From the NCBI GenBank assembly GCA_031266115.1, contig JAISBQ010000275.1, positions 1 to 13,213 on the forward strand: a DNA stretch of 13,213 bases, in the 5' to 3' direction. Of the stretch, positions 9,301 through 13,213 are shown piece after piece; position 1 is the stretch's first letter; each line of letters opens with the position of its first letter. The translations under genes were made by a program, and so were the position numbers. The notes under the pieces were generated by a model that saw nothing but the letters and a program-made list of their open reading frames with translations, was not told where the DNA came from and did no database searches. The DNA comes from Bifidobacteriaceae bacterium (GTDB lineage: Bacteria; Actinomycetota; Actinomycetes; Actinomycetales; WQXJ01).

Positions 9301-12168
9301 GCCCCGAACGATCCCTCGGCCCTCGATCCGCCGGAATGCCTCGGTGCGGACGGCAGTCCCCTGGCTCATGGAGCCGACGCCGCGACGGCCGAGGCCTGCG
9401 CCACCGCCATCGTCGATAACCCGGTGGTTCATGTTGTCAAGACATCCGATGGTTCGGCGGATTCGCGGCCGGGCGATGTCATCACCTACACGTTGAGGGT
9501 GGAGAACAACGGCGACGGCGCCTTCACCGCCGAACACCCGGCCGTGGTGGTCGACGATCTCAGCGACGTCCTCGATGACGCCGAGTGGCTCGACCATGTG
9601 ACATCCAGCAGGGGGGCGGCAGACTTTGCCGACGGCGTCCTCACGTGGCGTGGGCCGATCGCTGCCCGTGGCACCGTCACGGTGACCTATCAGGTGCTCC
9701 TGGGCTCTGAGGGCGATGGCATCGTGGGGAACATGGCATGGGTGCCGTTGGACCCGATGGTGACGATTCCGCCATCGTGCGATACGGCGGCAGGTTCGCA
9801 GCGCGACCCGATCACGGGCGAATGGTGCGACCGGGTGGAGTTCGGGCTGCCGATGCTCCGGCTCGCCAAACGGACCGACGGCACGGCGGATTCGCTGCCT
9901 GGAGATACGGTGACGTACTGGGTGGACCTGACCAACACGGGGAGCGAACCGTTCACGGTGACCAACCCAGCCTGGATGATCGACGATCTGTCCGGGGTGA
10001 TCGGTGGCGCGCGCCTGGTGGAATCCTCGCTGTCCGATGGCGGTGCGGGAGGAACGTTCGCCCGCCCCGATCCGGCCACCCTCACCTGGAACGGGCCCAT
10101 CCCCGTGGGCGGCACCGTCACGGTGACACTTGCTGTGGTCCTCACCACACCCGTGTCGCCCGAGGCACGCAACCTGGTGTGGGTGCCGGAGGATCCCGAC
10201 CATCCGGTGGCTCCCTCGTGCGACCTCGCTCCCGGTGGGGTCGACGCGGCCACGGGTGAGTTCTGCGCCACGGCATCCTTCACGCGTCGCGGCGACCTTG
10301 AGTTGGTCAAGACGTCCACGATGTCGGGTGAAACCCGGATCGGGGATACCGTCACGTTCACCGTGGACGTTCACAACGCCAGCGGCTTGGCCTATACCGC
10401 CGACTCGCCCGTCACGGTGCTGGACGAGATGGGCGACGTGCTCGACGACGCCACCTACTTAGGTGACGCGTCCGATGATGGGGCCGGCGGCACGTTTACT
10501 CAAGATGGCACCACGCTGCGGTGGGAGGGACCGCTCGCGGTCGGGGACTCCGTCCAGCTGACCTATTCGGTGCGGGTCACCGGGAACGGTGACCTGCAGC
10601 TGCGCAACTCAGCCTGGATTCGCACCGACGATGACGGCGGGACAGCTGGCGACGAGGAGCCCCCTGGCTGCCCCGCTGGACCCATGGAGGGCCAGGCAGA
10701 CCCGAACGACCTGCTCGCGGAAACCGGCGAGCCGTGCAATCACGTGGACCAGGGCCTACCGCGATTGAGTGTCACCAAGAGGGCAATCACCCGCGACCCC
10801 GGTGTGGCACCCGGCGGGGTGGTGCGATGGGTGATCGACGTGGCCAACGTGGGCACCGCGCCGTTCACGGCCGATGCTCCCGCCGAGGTCGCCGATTCGC
10901 TGGAGCGAGTCCTCGGGTCCGCCTCCTGGAACGATGACCTCGTCGCGACCAGGGGCCGGGCGAGATTGGGTGACGGGGACCGCGTGGTGATCTGGCGCGG
11001 AGCACTCGGTGTGGGCCAGACCGCGACTATCACGTACTCCACTACCGTGAAGACTGGCGCTAGGGAAGCCTTGGCCAACACCGCGTGCGGAGCTGTATCG
11101 GCGGGCGCGGACTGTTCCGCGGCGAGTGTCGGCATTCCCACGCTGGCGGTCTCCAAGCGGATGCTCGGTGCCGCACCGAGTGTCCGAGGCGAGACGGTGG
11201 CCTTCGAGGTCACGGCCGTCAACACCGGCACCGCCCCGTTCACCGGGGAGTACCCCGCCCAGGTGAGTGACAATCTGACCGATGTCCTTGATGACGGCAC
11301 CCTCAATGTGGGGTCTGTGAGCGCCATCGTCGGAGGGACCGCGGCGGGCACCGTGGCGCCGGTGGACGGCAGCACGCTGCGGTGGACCGGTCCGCTGGGT
11401 GTGGGCCAGGCTGTGGTGCTCACCTACACGGTCACTTACACCGGTGAGGGAAACCGGTCACTGCTCAACGTGGCGTGTGCGCCGGCGCTCATGGCGGTGG
11501 GGGAGCCGTGCGCGGATGCCACAGCGCTCGGGCCGAATCTCAGCCACACCAAGACGGCGACGCTGTCCACGCCAACGCTGAGGACGGGAACCCTGGTCAC
11601 CTACACGCTGCACTTTGTCAATACGGGCCACGCGGCAGGAAGGGTGGACTCGATCGATCCGCTTGATGAGGTATTCGACGACGCCGTGTGGGTGGACGGC
11701 CCGACAGTGCGGCCGATTGAGGGGGCAGCAGAGGCCGTGGTGGCGTCAAGCATCGCCGCGACGCTGACCGAGTCCACCCTGGCGATCCAGGGGACGCTCG
11801 CACCGGCGACGGCTGTGGACATCTGGTACACCGTGCGGATGCGCAGTGGCGGGGACGGCCTTCTGCTGAACTATCTGGTCGATCGCGGCGCGGACGGCAC
11901 CGTCCCGGTAGCCCCGAGCGAAGGCGAGTGCATTCGCGGCACCAGGTACCCCAACAACTGCGTGCTCCTTGCCGGCGGCGATGGCTCTGTGACGCCGTCG
12001 GAGCCACCAGAGGACGAGACTGAGGCAGAGCCCTCCGACACCGGGGCTCGGCCGGGGACCCTCGACATGTCCCTGAGCGCGCTCAGCCTCGTGGTACTCG
12101 GCGCGATGCTTGTGCTGCTCGGCGCCCGCTACCGGCCCCGGCGCCAAGCCCGCCACCGATTATGCTGA
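127..12168 (+). CDS. Giant CshA-like / GEVED / 23x DUF11-type repeat surface protein
   Basis: This gene encodes a predicted 4013-residue exported fibre or adhesin. Domains from the ATG at 127: signal peptide (1-60), CshA-like non-repetitive domain (61-293), GEVED domain (294-498), 23 tandem beta-sandwich repeats of 126-179 residues (499 to about 3951), acidic Pro/Glu spacer, transmembrane segment (about 3981-4000) and a basic tail. Each repeat has a Lys in the first strand, a TYxVxVTNxG-like strand, a V-D-D-L acid motif, a W-x-GPL turn and an N-x-A-W strand, then a Cys pair. The frame is also open upstream to a GTG at 16. ATG 127 is preferred because GAGAGG lies 6 bases before it and codons 16-126 show weaker GC3 (22 of 37) than the body. 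ATG 175 is another possible start and would leave a 44-residue signal peptide. Likely role is surface attachment or display at a distance from the cell; this is inferred from architecture, and the ligand is unknown. The gene is followed at 57 bases by a second plus-strand gene. Confidence 0.95.
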   Translation: MLRCRVSYAAHSRRVAMIGRVRSRSSRVRSRVHRGACLVATASLVAAVGLVGMVAQPAEARFATGGAGLYRGLIDWVEWGTVNREVIAYPMATNVNQSRQVGSNSLKTTCTLTGVPMGNHLVAYMPGEYGSDGFDDLYNMDGTGTSNRLFNGLRTTNDTNPITVGVSCEVTLDDVPVPIGGLVIADAETSSWSASLGNSQPEYVAATPLPAAGVTWRVIDRYRGTNCAMVTYASRNAGNQLTFNPGTAECGAEAGGGPIAVAFMEGATAANLVLKGHDSGGASAIALGVVINSDFGDAPAGYPEAGALYEPEWTGGEVALNPTVTSASRGQDVWAMTLGTPLLPVPRLGNLIDSESTVPASATATGDDAVPAGSNDEDVPFPAQIDAFRGGTVTLGPFGCSGPGQVQGWIDWNHDQVFDPATEASGELTGGTVTPGPTVCSLIREDTEVSLSFAVPDNAQEGATFARLRIAPIDAVSLEPAGLAVGGEVEDHRVSVELAPYTVTKSVVASTGVVGRPLAGDRITYAVTVTNVGGGTFTPSATVSVKDDLTDVLDDGDYGGDASDNLVSPVPPSAFGFLNGILTWTVAAPHAGDSATMTYSVTLTEGGDRVARNTAWVDNPDSPGTPVCSRGSGGVKDTQTGEACDVEEFSLPYLTVAKTSNATSATRAGDTVTYEVVIVNEGPGAFTAAAPAVVYDDLTGLDDDATYVDGTATVIGGPGGVLDGVGPLLSWSGPMTVGQRVTVRYSVVLREGGDGLGRNVAWIPNATGGGSTPVCDSSPDTATGERCARVVQGIPRLAITKTVTSVPPGGGPGAELTYTVRVTNVGTAAYTAGAPAVVRDNLAGILDDADYVAGSATANLGTLTPDIAARRMSWTGALDPLQEATISYTVRAHGAGDGHLDNVAWQVASAGSPWTAQTCVDTSPADGKNDADGVVCAVTLIDRPVLAVTKTATVTSTEGLRPGTVITYRVTATNRGASAFTSANPAHVVDSLAGVVRDATYAGDAVASDSGAVSWDGTYLTWSGPLGIGASVTIEYTVRLKPFGVTPPATGTLRNVAWWPKDSSSTDEPACRQATGTLDTVTREACATTTNVRPIMELTKSVTTTDLPGRVGGIVHYSITARNVGAAAFGGVYPGVIRDDLTDILDDAVYLDDAALTPDVGNVYFDPEGGRQWLRWSGPIPAGDSVTLTYSVRLKAGGDGVMTNLTWNPISTDIMTIPDCLASPDPVEDTICQIVAVERPVLEFTKSHSVTQAMVGDTVTYTVTATNVGPVDYTSANPAVIADTLADVLLDAAYLDDAQASWDGIAWSDAGLNWNASTRRLTWEGPLASGQTVTVTYSVRLAESGDGRLINTVWEPANPANPTPPASCSAVTGLTPAAEACAADSLARPLLRVWKRADWPTAPDAPVTGQTVTYTVTVENIGTADYPNPPGATYYDDLSQVLQDSDGELDESTITVNGMAQDPSQPGPHPDPAVDGTAFWDEAEALGGWSGPLRAGQSVEVSYGVVLLAGASPQSRNVAWVPNDLDNATAPACTSVIGGVDAVTKEPCAAILLNRPGLSFEKEYDLPTDGHLGPGSVITFHARLTNTGTGDFTSANPMFMVEDMRSLFQNGELLLGTLAITPYRQCRTEGVEPTPVPQSDPNYADYVGIVDRSHAPFLTWTAALDMDGCVDMSFDYRLDGVGTSILYNRIYQPNYPANPFDAPECAGPDTGPNEDYWGLDEATKEPCSIVFIERPLIQIDKAAAPVDSSITTLRAGDMVRYTLTIANPTDTPALGVVVHDDVHDVLAKSSLVFPGDTAVTFTPTVAGPVSDLGLDRARGRLTWQGDIPAHHTVTVTYDVTLIGGTGWQMTNLAWQGTDPDAPGDPPVCDADARVPCDSVVVEHPTLAVMKAVVAPAFPRAGSVVTYEVTVRNTSGLPFTEQFPATVIDNLADVLDSAAWNNDLTILQPVGAPAAVYHPAERLITWSGPINPRADVVIRFSVTLVDDGDGDVRNVAWAPIDPADPGDRDACDSTGVMSVRCDEVTIDRAMVTVDKTVVSMSEDPPVSGSLITYRVTATAIGGLPFTQANPAVVVDDLSDILVGATYSGDATATVNGTLADGGLTYAPPLLMWQGAMDPGDVMDLVFTVRLDATGDGLVRNVAWAPSQTDPADPVDCGAGLAYDPGTGEACAGVEFERALLAVSKDLQSSPDRPAKGATVTYAVTVANIGEVDYDHDSPALIMDDLTDVLTAATFDPTDVTVTPPVGDVDWDADTGLLSWSGPLATDESVRIEYTATLTGEGAGSIRNVAWGPKDPDDPDLASPACVGAVTVDGRESDPVTGEACASATYTFPRLSIDKSVSPLGPARPGDVREYTIRATNTGTLPFTEVHPAVVWDALADLASDAEYVMGSTQAVYHSTDGSSRPAAVPTNIRLAALLTWEGPLAVGESVWITYSVVLTSDGTGDVHNVAWEPANPATIDLTEPVFGPSCADADPVDGRDDASGEACSVVEYSLPRLSLTKSRTGGTGSTSRAGDLITYTVTATSVGHADFTVSNPAEFVDALDDVLDDATYLDDATLTCDPVGSPACGPGTLTYANSRFHWLGPLAVDESVTLTYSVRLRGDGDGHVRNTVWRSADPAEAPPVCVEGTRVTCAVDEFDRPMLEVGKTMVSYTQLPNWSVSTRRDPDGSIHTAAGATVTYQISVTHRGVVPYTAANPAVVVDDLSDLLDGSVYAGDARDNDADPTTSPTFSYPYLRWEGPLGVGATVTITYSVILNARGNGEALNTAWEPNRRDATNPPAPTCPVGGVIGGSGVDPDTGEACARDYWRRPVGVFRKTLLTEGPFYPGMDVMFELTGTNISQVPYTEDNPAWIMDDVTDLLAGATFDGTVNVEPASAPSATYTAPLIEWHGPLAPGASISLTFAVTLGTGGPGVIRNVIWRPNTPDPGGAPDCQGEDIRIDPVSGEACAAIELTKYALDVAKSVTSASDDGTVAFRVVATNPGPLDFDNLTPAVVADDLSDVLASATLVGVPAADRAGVLVRTPGSILTWTGPLAAGESVTITYEVELAHDAASVRNVAWAPNDPSALDPPECLGADGSPLAHGADAATAEACATAIVDNPVVHVVKTSDGSADSRPGDVITYTLRVENNGDGAFTAEHPAVVVDDLSDVLDDAEWLDHVTSSRGAADFADGVLTWRGPIAARGTVTVTYQVLLGSEGDGIVGNMAWVPLDPMVTIPPSCDTAAGSQRDPITGEWCDRVEFGLPMLRLAKRTDGTADSLPGDTVTYWVDLTNTGSEPFTVTNPAWMIDDLSGVIGGARLVESSLSDGGAGGTFARPDPATLTWNGPIPVGGTVTVTLAVVLTTPVSPEARNLVWVPEDPDHPVAPSCDLAPGGVDAATGEFCATASFTRRGDLELVKTSTMSGETRIGDTVTFTVDVHNASGLAYTADSPVTVLDEMGDVLDDATYLGDASDDGAGGTFTQDGTTLRWEGPLAVGDSVQLTYSVRVTGNGDLQLRNSAWIRTDDDGGTAGDEEPPGCPAGPMEGQADPNDLLAETGEPCNHVDQGLPRLSVTKRAITRDPGVAPGGVVRWVIDVANVGTAPFTADAPAEVADSLERVLGSASWNDDLVATRGRARLGDGDRVVIWRGALGVGQTATITYSTTVKTGAREALANTACGAVSAGADCSAASVGIPTLAVSKRMLGAAPSVRGETVAFEVTAVNTGTAPFTGEYPAQVSDNLTDVLDDGTLNVGSVSAIVGGTAAGTVAPVDGSTLRWTGPLGVGQAVVLTYTVTYTGEGNRSLLNVACAPALMAVGEPCADATALGPNLSHTKTATLSTPTLRTGTLVTYTLHFVNTGHAAGRVDSIDPLDEVFDDAVWVDGPTVRPIEGAAEAVVASSIAATLTESTLAIQGTLAPATAVDIWYTVRMRSGGDGLLLNYLVDRGADGTVPVAPSEGECIRGTRYPNNCVLLAGGDGSVTPSEPPEDETEAEPSDTGARPGTLDMSLSALSLVVLGAMLVLLGARYRPRRQARHRLC
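307..1005 (+). other. CshA-like N-terminal non-repetitive domain (putative binding tip)
   Basis: The mature N-terminus opens with FATGGAGLYRGLIDWVEWG. This resembles the start of the domain found in proteins annotated as CshA/CshB-family fibrillar adhesin-related; in streptococcal CshA a non-repetitive domain binds fibronectin. Four cysteines are visible and may pair: TTC-TLTG with VSC-EVTL, and TNC-AMV with AEC-GAE. The domain runs to about VVINS just before DFGDAP. Family assignment rests on recall of the motif, not a search. Binding function in this protein is an inference. Confidence 0.6.
1006..1620 (+). other. GEVED domain
   Basis: The region begins with DFGDAPAGYPEAG and ends with the signature G-E-V-E-D-H at 1585-1602. 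Between them WIDWNHDQVF (1351-1380) matches the W-I-D-x-N-x-D segment common in GEVED domains, and ARLRI lies shortly before the signature. One Cys pair is present (FGC-SGPG and TVC-SLIR). GEVED domains are widespread in large bacterial exported proteins, usually beside repeat arrays. Their molecular role is not established. The D-x-N-x-D segment could bind a metal ion, but that is inference. Confidence 0.85.
4795..5331 (+). other. Repeat 8, the most divergent and longest domain of the stalk
   Basis: At 179 residues this is the longest repeat. The usual V-D-D-L acid motif is V-E-D-M, so Glu replaces Asp. The usual N-V-A-W becomes N-R-I-Y. The segment between the acid motif and the W-x-A-A-L strand carries an insertion with an extra cysteine (YRQCRTEG); its likely partner is in DMDGCVDM. 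The standard C-terminal Cys pair (PEC and EPC) is kept. The first-strand Lys (SFEKEY) and the late Asn are also kept, so the fold is probably intact. Confidence 0.75.
7609..8046 (+). other. Repeat 14, with an additional short Cys pair
   Basis: This repeat has the normal Lys (LTKSR), Asp (FVDAL), Asn (RNTVW) and C-terminal cysteines (VC and TC, seven residues between). It also has a second pair inside the domain, LTCDPVGSPACG, with seven residues between the cysteines. The extra pair falls between the D-D-A-T-Y segment and the W strand, in the same general place as the insertion in repeat 8. Confidence 0.75.
10762..11979 (+). other. Repeats 21-23, membrane-proximal copies with altered ends
   Basis: Repeats 21 and 22 are the shortest copies. 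Their N-x-A-W motif reads N-T-A-C and N-V-A-C: the first Cys of the pair takes the Trp position, and the proline-rich stretch between Asn and Cys is lost. Repeat 23 lacks both the Trp and the usual V-D-D-L form (it has S-I-D-P-L) but keeps Lys (HTKTA), Asp, Asn (LLNYL) and a Cys pair (GEC and NNC). The shorter links imply a stiffer or more compact base next to the cell. Confidence 0.7.
12031..12165 (+). other. C-terminal anchor: degenerate sorting-like motif, transmembrane helix and basic tail
   Basis: After an acidic spacer (SEPPEDETEAE) comes P-S-D-T-G-A at 12031-12048, then about 20 hydrophobic residues starting at 12067 (MSLSALSLVVLGAMLVLLGA) and a tail ending RPRRQARHRLC. The order motif, hydrophobic segment, positive tail is that of a cell-wall sorting signal. 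However, the Leu and Pro of LPxTG are replaced by Pro and Ser. The protein may be held by its membrane helix, or by a sortase with relaxed specificity. The sequence alone does not decide. Confidence 0.75.
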
Positions 12169-12176
12169 CCTGAGTT

Positions 12177-12208
12177 CCCGATGACCCGATGACTCGGCGA
12201 CCCGATGA
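12177..12208 (+). repeat. 8-bp tandem repeat between the two genes
   Basis: Four adjacent 8-bp units read CCCGATGA, CCCGATGA, CTCGGCGA, CCCGATGA. Three are identical and the third differs at three positions. The tract begins 8 bases after the stop codon of the giant gene and ends 2 bases before the AGGAGG ribosome binding site of the next gene. The units introduce ATGA stop/start overlaps, for example a three-codon mini-frame at 12181-12192. A role is unproven; copy-number change would alter mRNA spacing upstream of the second gene but not the frame of its GTG start. Confidence 0.8.
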
Positions 12209-12210
12209 TG

Positions 12211-12216
12211 AGGAGG
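12211..12216 (+). promoter_or_regulatory. Strong Shine-Dalgarno for the downstream gene
   Basis: A perfect AGGAGG lies 9 bases before GTG 12226. The in-frame ATG codons at 12205 and 12208 come before or abut it and have no purine box of their own, so GTG 12226 is the chosen start. Confidence 0.8.
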
Positions 12217-12225
12217 CGCGCGGCG

Positions 12226-13213
12226 GTGTTCTCCAGGCGGCGATCGTTCATTCGGCGGCGGTGGCGCGAGGTGGCGGGACTGGCCGGTGCCGCGCTGCTG
12301 GCAGGGGCCGTGGTGGCCGTCTATGTCGACGGTGAGCGGTGTGGTGGGCCAGATGGCGCGCCGGTGCCGAGCGGCATCGCGGGAGGCGGTGCGTGGCAGG
12401 AGGAGTTGGCGGCGGATGGGCCCACGGAGAATTCCGCTACGGACGGCCTCGCGGCGGATGGTCCGGAGGTAGACGGCGCGGCTGGGGGAGACCCGGCGGC
12501 GGAAAGCCTCGCGACGCAGGGTTCTGCGGTGCACCGTGCCGCGACGGATGGTCCGGCCGAGGAAGGCCGGTCAACGGACGCCCCGCCGACCGATTCCGCA
12601 GCGACCTTCGGGCCCTCGCCGTTACCGACCGTGTTTGAGTCCTTGTCACCCGAGGGTCAGATGGCTGAGGGTTTTCGTGCCTGCATGGTAGGGGCCGGTG
12701 TACCGATATCGGCGGTGGCGATGCCGGACGGCGGGCTGTATGTGGGGTTCTTCTGGCAGGATGTCGAATCGGCCCTGGGGCGGGATCCCGCAGGGAGGGT
12801 GAGTTGGGCGGTTCTGTCCGAGAACCGTGATCCACGTCAGGTGTTGGCGAAGACCGTCGCGGAACGCGGCGGGGGCTATGTCTTGCAGGTCAACGGAGCT
12901 GACATGAGCGGTCCATTCGAGACCTGCCACGGCCAGTATCCCTACGTTCACCCGGACCATGAGAACAACTGGGACCCCATCGCGGAATACGTGCAGGAAG
13001 CAGAGCGAGTGGCGGCGGCCAGCACGTGGGCGACGTGCGCGCGAGCCAACGGGTTCCCTGACGTGGCGGATCCTGCGGACCAGGTGGTCGATGGAAAGAG
13101 CTCGGTGGAGGTGGTCATTCCGTTGACCACCGAGCCCGAGGCGTTCGCGACCCTCCTGAGCGAATGCCCGCCCGCTATCTCTGTCAGCGACTACAGGGTG
13201 CAGGTCGATGTCC
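12226..13213 (+). CDS. Membrane-anchored extracytoplasmic protein with two Cys-paired modules (3' end outside window)
   Basis: The frame is open from the in-frame stop at 12190-12192 to the window edge; 329 residues are visible from GTG 12226. Residues 1-14 are strongly basic (FSRRRSFIRRRWR) and about 16-34 are hydrophobic (VAGLAGAALLAGAVVAVYV), which suggests an N-in signal anchor. Residues about 40-135 are a low-complexity Ala/Gly/Asp/Pro/Glu linker. The folded part has two similar starts: FRACMVGAGVP (Cys153) and WATCARANGFPDVADP (Cys271). Each is followed by a second Cys, at 234 (FETCHG) and 314 (LLSECPP). The second start resembles the C-M-R-x-x-G-x-P-x-x-P-D-P motif of small exported actinobacterial proteins often found beside ABC or efflux genes. 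That likeness is from memory and gives no function. The same strand, the 57-base gap and the lack of a terminator suggest co-transcription with the giant gene. Confidence 0.85.
   Translation, partial: MFSRRRSFIRRRWREVAGLAGAALLAGAVVAVYVDGERCGGPDGAPVPSGIAGGGAWQEELAADGPTENSATDGLAADGPEVDGAAGGDPAAESLATQGSAVHRAATDGPAEEGRSTDAPPTDSAATFGPSPLPTVFESLSPEGQMAEGFRACMVGAGVPISAVAMPDGGLYVGFFWQDVESALGRDPAGRVSWAVLSENRDPRQVLAKTVAERGGGYVLQVNGADMSGPFETCHGQYPYVHPDHENNWDPIAEYVQEAERVAAASTWATCARANGFPDVADPADQVVDGKSSVEVVIPLTTEPEAFATLLSECPPAISVSDYRVQVDV
12400..12600 (+). repeat. Degenerate repeats coding for the Ala/Asp/Gly linker of the second gene
   Basis: The linker repeats variants of A-(A/T)-D-G-P. At DNA level GCGGCGGATGGTCCGG at 12451-12466 recurs with one difference at 12541-12556, 90 bases (30 codons) later, and a shorter match starts at 12409, 42 bases before the first. 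All spacings are multiples of three, so copy changes would keep the frame. It probably forms a flexible spacer that holds the Cys-paired modules away from the membrane. Confidence 0.6.

Larger units (their letters stand above)
1621..11979 (+). repeat. Array of 23 tandem DUF11/OmcB-like beta-sandwich repeats
   Basis: Repeats start at 1621, 2083, 2512, 2959, 3409, 3847, 4294, 4795, 5332, 5779, 6211, 6658, 7120, 7609, 8047, 8554, 8989, 9424, 9853, 10294, 10762, 11140 and 11536. Most are 143-156 residues; repeats 7, 8, 13 and 15 are longer (163-179) and repeats 21-22 shorter (126-132). The consensus runs: L-x-V-x-K-x-V, then G-x-x-V-T-Y-x-V-x-V-T-N-x-G, F-T-x-x-x-P-A-V-V-x-D-D-L-x-D-V-L-D-D-A-x-Y, L-x-W-x-G-P-L-x-x-G-x-x-V-T-x-T-Y-S-V, G-D-G-x-x-R-N-V-A-W-x-P, P-x-C, and T-G-E-A-C before the next repeat. 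The type is DUF11-like; newer profile families for this Y-S-V / N-V-A-W variant exist, but I cannot assign one without a search. No two copies look near-identical, so the array is old and diverged. It is read as an extended stalk. Confidence 0.9.

Noticed and set aside
7870..10374. An 834-codon open frame on the minus strand.
   Set aside because: It lies wholly inside the repeat array. Its translation is rich in Gly, Arg and His with no recognisable domain, and it is explained by the GC-rich, repetitive coding of the plus strand.
12031..12048. Canonical LPxTG sortase motif.
   Set aside because: The first two positions are Pro-Ser, not Leu-Pro, so it is recorded only as degenerate.
12186..12197. 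CCGA-TGAC-TCGG inverted repeat as a terminator of the giant gene.
   Set aside because: The stem is only 4 bp, there is no T-run, and it arises from the 8-bp tandem repeats.
12437..12835. A minus-strand frame over the start of the second gene.
   Set aside because: The translation is a low-complexity Pro/Arg-rich string; the plus-strand frame has a strong ribosome site, a membrane anchor and conserved Cys motifs.

Overview
The window reads as GC-rich DNA from an actinobacterium (Actinomycetota). Codons end mostly in G or C. The main product is a monoderm-type surface protein with a Sec signal peptide at one end and a transmembrane segment with a basic tail at the other. A CshA-like N-terminal domain followed by a GEVED domain and DUF11-type repeats is a combination I associate with host-associated Actinomycetales such as Actinomyces relatives. 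The species cannot be read from the sequence.

Layout. Bases 1-126 are a leader with no supported gene. Bases 127-12168 (about 91% of the window) are one plus-strand gene for a giant cell-surface protein of 4013 residues. In order it holds: a signal peptide (127-306), a CshA-like non-repetitive domain (307-1005), a GEVED domain (1006-1620), 23 tandem DUF11/OmcB-like beta-sandwich repeats (1621 to about 11979), a short acidic Pro/Glu spacer, and a C-terminal anchor (12031-12165). Bases 12169-12225 are a short spacer with 8-bp tandem repeats and a strong Shine-Dalgarno. From 12226 to the right edge runs a second plus-strand gene, cut off by the window end. It encodes a membrane-anchored extracytoplasmic protein with an Ala/Gly/Asp-rich linker and two Cys-paired modules.

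How it fits together. The first protein looks like a single-chain fibre: an adhesive tip (CshA-like plus GEVED), a very long stalk of 23 domains, and a membrane or wall anchor. All 23 repeats keep a first-strand Lys, a central acid (Asp, or Glu once) and a late Asn, the pattern of self-forming Lys-Asn isopeptide bonds. All 23 also keep one Cys pair at their C-terminal end. If both crosslinks form, the stalk is covalently locked twice per domain. The second gene lies 57 bases downstream on the same strand with no visible terminator, so co-transcription is plausible. Its role is unknown. Nothing suggests CRISPR, RNA genes, insertion sequences or phage genes here.
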